In this document: positions 1-6,000 of the stretch, one piece after another
How positions within the stretch are numbered: the stretch's first letter is position 1
How the letters are laid out: every line of letters starts with the position of its first letter
The notes under the pieces: generated by a model
Databases searched by the model: none
What the model was told of the DNA's origin: nothing
Seen by the model: the letters and a program-made list of their open reading frames with translations, nothing else
Translations under genes and position numbers: made by a program
DNA from: Candidatus Omnitrophota bacterium
Lineage (GTDB): Bacteria; Omnitrophota; Gorgyraeia; S143-82
Direction: 5' to 3'
Assembly (NCBI GenBank): GCA_027034965.1
Contig: JALVWL010000197.1
Location: 1-7,835, forward strand
Length of the DNA stretch: 7,835 nt

Positions 1-3000
1 GTAAATGTTATGCCAAACTTCTCAACACTCTTCCGATAAATCTTTTCAAGAGCAAAACTCATACTAACATACGCAACGACAAACATTTCAATGTATTGGG
101 CAATACTATAACCAGAAAATTCCGTAAGAGATGAACTAGAATAACAATCTCTATCAGAAGGCCAATAAGACCCTACTCTCTCACGATTGACAATACTCTC
201 TATGCATGCTATCCTTTTAACAAAAAGAGAAAGGGGAATAAAATGTCGAGCAACATTAGACAGCTTATTCAGGATCTGATTCTGCCTGAATTCAGGACTA
301 TCCAAGCAGAAATAAGAAGGCTTGACAGTCGCATAGATTCTATTGATAGCCGAATTGATTCCATTGAGGTGCAACTTCGCAATATGCGGGAAGAGTTCAA
401 CATACGCTTTGAATCTCTCCAAAGGCAACTTGATACTGCCATAGACATTCACGAACGCATAGCTGCCCTTGAGGCCAAGATTAATAAGTAAGTCCTTCCA
501 TACCCTTTCCACTTCCGGCCCGGCCCTGTTTAGACCTGAATTTGAAAGATATGTGGTGTATGATTTGTTAGGATGATTCGTTCTAATTGGCGTCAAGGAA
601 TCAACAACTGTCCCACTAATATACTCAATCCAGTTTGACATTGATAAAAGCCTATGATAAATTTTATTCTGGAGGTAAGAAACATGATTAATAATATTAA
701 GGATAGAATCACCATAGATCCTAAAATAAGATTTGGCAAGCCTTGTATCAGAAATACACGTATTGCTGTTAGCGATATTCTTAATCTCATCGCCAGTGGA
801 TATAGTCTGAAAGACATCCCTGAACAATATCCAGGGATTAGTCTGGAAGACATTATTGCTGCCATAGAATATGCTTCTCAATTTATGGAACATCCATTTC
901 AGGTCATTTCTCAAACCCAATAACCCATTCTTATGATTATCCTTGCTGATGAATGTGTTAATAAAGATACTCTTGATGCCCTTGAGAATAGAGGGATTAA
1001 GATCATTCGTATTTCTGAGGCAAATTTGAGAAGTGTTTCTGATGAAGAGATCTTTTACTATGCGGCTGCTAACAATTATACTCTGCTTACCTTTGACAAA
1101 GACTTTGGCAATGTGCTGAGATTTGATATCCTCAATTCTTCCGGGATAATAGTTGTTTATATTGAAGACATGCGTAAAGAAGAAATTATTGACAACATTC
1201 TTAATCTGTTCAACAAGTTTAATTTCTCCCAGATTAAAGGCAAACTCTTTATCGTTGAAAAAGGCAAAATCAGAATCTGGCCCAAGTAATCCCCATATCC
1301 CCCCCACTTTAGGCCCGGCCCTGTTTAGACCTGAATTTGAAAGATATGCCGTGTATATTTTGTTGATACGGTTGGTTCTAATTGGTATTAGAGATTCAGG
1401 CGCTACTCCAATAATCAGACTATCTGAGTTAAAGACTAATATTTTATCTTTTCCTTTTTTATGCTCTTCTTTATTATGTTCCCCTAACTCATATATGAAA
1501 TGGTCAAATCTACGCATTCCTATATTATCTGGATACAAATCTTTAACAAAAATCTCATACATTACATCTGCCATGCTAGGAACCACGTTAGGAAATCTCT
1601 CACTAAAAGTAGATTCTTTCCTCAAAAATTCCTCTCTTTCTTTTGCTGCCTTTTCTCCCAATCCCAACAAATCATAGATGTAAGCTCTACCAATATTGCC
1701 CTCTGAACTATCTGGTAAAAGCCTTAAAGATATTGTATAGTCCCGCAGTGCCTTTTCATATTCACCCAATAGAGTATAGGCATTCCCGCGATTCTGATAA
1801 ACTCCTGAAGCTAAATTTATTAATGTGTATGATGGGTTTTCTTTGAATAATTTTTTAATTTGAATTATTGAATTAGAAAAATTATATAAGGCATCTTTGT
1901 TTTCACCTTGATTCATTAGGCATACACTTAAATTATTTGCTATTAACTCCATCAACACTGCTTCAGGGAAAGAAAATACGGGATTGTTTAATCTTACGGC
2001 CTCACTATAATTAATAGCAGCTCTTTTATATATACCATCCTTAAAATCTCTCAATGCCTCATCCAAAATTGATTGAATCTTATCTGCCCAGATACCAGGA
2101 ACCTCTTTTTTCTCCCAGCCCCCAAGTTCTCCTTCACCTTCCACCTCTTCCGCAGTTCTTTCATCCTTGTTTTCTTCCCTTTCTCCACAGCTACCTAACA
2201 CAAGCCCTAGCATTGCTCCTAAGCCTAACTTAATAAACTTCCTCCTGCTAAATTTCCTATTTACTATAGATGCTCCGGCCAGGGTTCTTGATTTAGCTAA
2301 AAACTCACTTCTTATTTCAAAAAATTCTTCGGAAGAAACATCCTTACCAAACTTCACATACTCAAATACAAAATCCTTATCTTTTCTTGAATCATATATT
2401 GAATAATCCGGGCTTAATGCATCTCTGCTGCGGGAAAAATCAATGTAATAGGTTGTGGGTTTTCCATCTATTCCAACACCCTCAATTAATACAAAATATA
2501 CTCCTTTGTTAGGAAGCATTTTCAAAACAGCCTTAACACCAATCCTCTTCATCCCCAACACAAGCGCTATTGACTTATATTTTGGATTGGACAACAAACC
2601 AACAGGCGCACTCTCTATGGTTTGAAGGACATCTCTAACCACCAATTCCAATTCATCTCTGGTTGGCAATAGGTACTTTTGAAAATCTGTGAAATTTGCG
2701 GCAATAGGGCTGTTACTTGGGCTTCTATTTCGCTGTAGATAGCTTATCAAGGAAACAGCATCTTTCGCAGTTATACTTGAACCAGTGCTGTTTAATTCCT
2801 CTAAAAGATTTTTAGATACCTCTTCTATTGCTGGATCACCACATGTCCCTGCTTCGTTGAGTACTTTAAAAGTTAGTTCACCATTTTTCGTAACAAGTAA
2901 GTGTAAAACGGCCCTTATCATTTCTCTAACATCGCTATTTTCTACCTTTCCTAAAACATAGACCATCCCTCGCAGTGCATCTTCTGCCCCCAATTTATGT

Positions 3001-6000
3001 TCAATAACAATATTCATTAGGGCATTTACAATAGAATTAAGCAGTATTTTTCTTAAGTTCTTGCTCAAAAGTACACCAGAAAGTGCCTTTGATGCCTTTG
3101 GAGAACCGTCAAACTTAAGTTTATCAATTAGTTTAAAACGTTCATAATCACCTCTGGCAGATAGCAGGTCTGTCTCCAAAACAGAGGCCTCATAAGAAAG
3201 CCCTTCTTCATATTCACCTATACTAAAGTCCTGATGAGCTGCAGGAGAACTTTTACCTTGATTCTCCGCATTTCTATCCTTGTGATAGAACGCATTGGGA
3301 ACATCAAAATTATTGGAACCATCGTCTACAAAATCATCTTTAGAAAAATCACGATATACATCGCCCTTATCTCTCTTACTACGCAATAGAATTTCTTGAA
3401 CAGCCTCACGGATAAGCGGATCGCTATCGTATAGTTTATCCTCAACCAATTCGCGTGCCATACTACTCTTGTGGGACTTTATAAGCGAAATCAAAGACTC
3501 TGCTGCAATCTCTCTTGCGGCCCCTTTATGTCCCAAATACATTACAAACTTCTCAATAGCCATACGCTGCATAGCCTCGTTATGTCCAACTGCAACATTG
3601 ATTAGTATTTCAGCAGACCTATTCCTTACTTTTTCAGATGTGTGGCAAAGCAATGACCCCAATACATTGGCTGAAATATTGTGCCCATAATTATCCTCAT
3701 GGGTAATTATATGTTCAAGGATCTCAAGCGCTTCCATATTGATTGCACTACCAAAATCTTCCCATATAACTCCTGCTAAAAAGGCAGATATGCGGATAAA
3801 TCCTTCAGGGTTAATATCCTTAAGATTCTTTATAATATTGAGTCTTTGGCTCTCTGTAGAGGAAAATAGGAATTTATCAAAAAGATGAGTAAGAATAACA
3901 TCAACGTCTTTGTATTTGTACTCGAAAGTTGTTTCATAAAAAGCCTCCCAAAATCTTTTTTGTGCAGTCTCATCATAATCATTGTACCCCCAACTATAAT
4001 AATCGCTCTTATCTTCATTGTACCTATATGAACCTGCTTCCTGATTATATGAATAAGCCCTAGGATTATCTTTCCTACTCTTATCATCTGATAAATATTT
4101 ACAAATCCTCTCATAAGCGGCATTAATTCTTTTAAACTTCTCTTCTTTTTTTGGATCGCCCTGATGAAGATCAGGGTGATGTTTTAAAGCAAGCTTTCTA
4201 TAGGCCTTTTTAACCTCTTCAAGAGAAGCTCCTGGTTCAACGCCTAAGATATTCCAATCTTCCCTATCAACTATAGTAGCAGCGGAATAAACTTTCCCAA
4301 TCCTCTTGTCCACCACAGGTTTTATGCTTTCATTAATTATATCTATGGAGTCAAGTGATAGATTTATAGAATAATCCAGATTTGTGTCAAAAATATTATT
4401 ATTCCTAAATCGTATCTTTAATCTTCTGCGCAATTCTTCGATAGAGAATGAACTTCTATAAAATACAACATCAAGAGATCGAAGCGGTTGCATAATCCCC
4501 GCAGAAGGGCTGTCTGTCCCTTTAAACTCAAAAACTACACCTTCTTTCTCTCTATTGAATTTCAAACAAATCTCTGCATTTAAAACGGCTGGATATACCA
4601 GTAATATAGGTAAATATGGCAAACGGCCATTAACCCTTACCAGTAGGGCCTTCATCAGTCCTGCCAATTTTAAATAATCTGCAATAAATTGTACATCATA
4701 GGAGATCTGCCCAACACTCCCAGCCCCTAGGGCTACGCTCACCCTTTTTCTAATAGATCCGCCTGCGGACGACGTCCCAACCAACGATAGCTGGCCAGAT
4801 AAAGAATTATCGATCACATTGCTGAGGCTCGAATTATTTTCCTGCAGATATCTTATTAAAGAGACTGCCTCTTTTTCTCCTAGTGCTATGCCAGAAGAAG
4901 CAGTAGACAGTTTGTTTAATATAGATAAATCTCTGCTATCTAAAATTCTGGCTTCTTTCAGGGCTTCATTGTACTGTCCCTTCAACTCATTAAGTCTTTC
5001 TACATCCTCTGGGCTATCCAGAAACATTAAATCCCAAAATATGGTTTTACCAGAAACTAGAACTTCGGGCTCATAATGCCTTGAATATACATTTAACCAT
5101 GAAACCATACGTAGAGAAGATACAGGCACATACAATACAACAACCGGAAGTTCTCCTTCTTCACTTGCAAAAGTGATAGCATAATCAGGAATATAAGAAA
5201 AGCATCTATCCTTAACATAAACAATGTCCCCCTTTTTATAATTAAAATATTCATCTGCATCATCTATATTAGCTCCTCGCCACAGCAACATTCCCTCTGC
5301 CCCTGGGAAACGATTAAGAAAATCCCACTTTGTAAGGCGGTAAAATCTCTCCCTTAGTCTACGAAATTCAGCTAACCAATTCCCCTCTGATAGCCCTGCC
5401 ATATCAATGGCAATCATAATATAACCATCATCCTCTAGTCCCTTGGCAAACAAAGGTTCTATTTGGATAGCAGTTTGCTTTGATTTCATAGCTTTCAACA
5501 ATGCAGTTTCGAATTCTTCAAAATACAAATCGCTGCATAATAATGCATTAAGCATATATTCAATAAAGGGAGCAATGTATGTAAAACCATCCCTTCCGGA
5601 GTTAATAACTTCTTTACATATATTACCAAGCTTTTTACGTAATTCATTTATGATTTGTGTGGCCTTTTTTTTGGCAACTACATCATTCCAATTTCCGAAC
5701 TCACCATCTAATTTGGATTTCATTCTCCTAAGCTTTGCCAATTCGCCTTTATTCGTCAATTTGCCAAAAATTATTTCAGGGAGATTATTCTTGGATTTTT
5801 TAGTTGTATTTGTAGTATCCTTGTTATCATCGCATATTCCAGAGCCCGCAGATTTCTCTTTTCTCCATATCCTATTTTCGTTTTCTATTATCCTGGGGAA
5901 ACCCGCATATCTATCTCCAATACCTGTCTGCCACCTACAACGGGCAAGGTTACTAAACAGATACGGAACCATTAATTTTAAATAACTGCTCCCTATATTA

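Noticed and set aside
517..525. Rho-independent terminator at GGCCCGGCC
   Set aside because: The palindrome has only a one-base centre and no following T-run.
554..616. Substitution pattern between repeat copies as proof of minus-frame translation
   Set aside because: The 24 differences split 10/8/6 by codon position, too even to decide, and the favoured position is shared with a plus frame.
486..620. Integron attC site
   Set aside because: The GTTAGGA at 567-573 becomes GTTGATA in the other copy, and no matching RYYYAAC partner is present in either, so the core-site pair is missing.
654..683. Upstream ATG for DUF433
   Set aside because: ATG 684 has GGAGGT at 671-676 and matches the family start.
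593..865. Minus-strand 90-codon frame opposite the DUF433 gene
   Set aside because: It is in a different register from the giant frame, has no ribosome binding site or family features, and overlaps a clear DUF433 gene.
1153..1677. Plus-strand 174-codon frame overlapping the toxin gene and copy 2 of the repeat
   Set aside because: Its start lies inside the toxin gene, and the matching frame in repeat copy 1 contains a stop. The opposite strand shows a better protein (TPRs).
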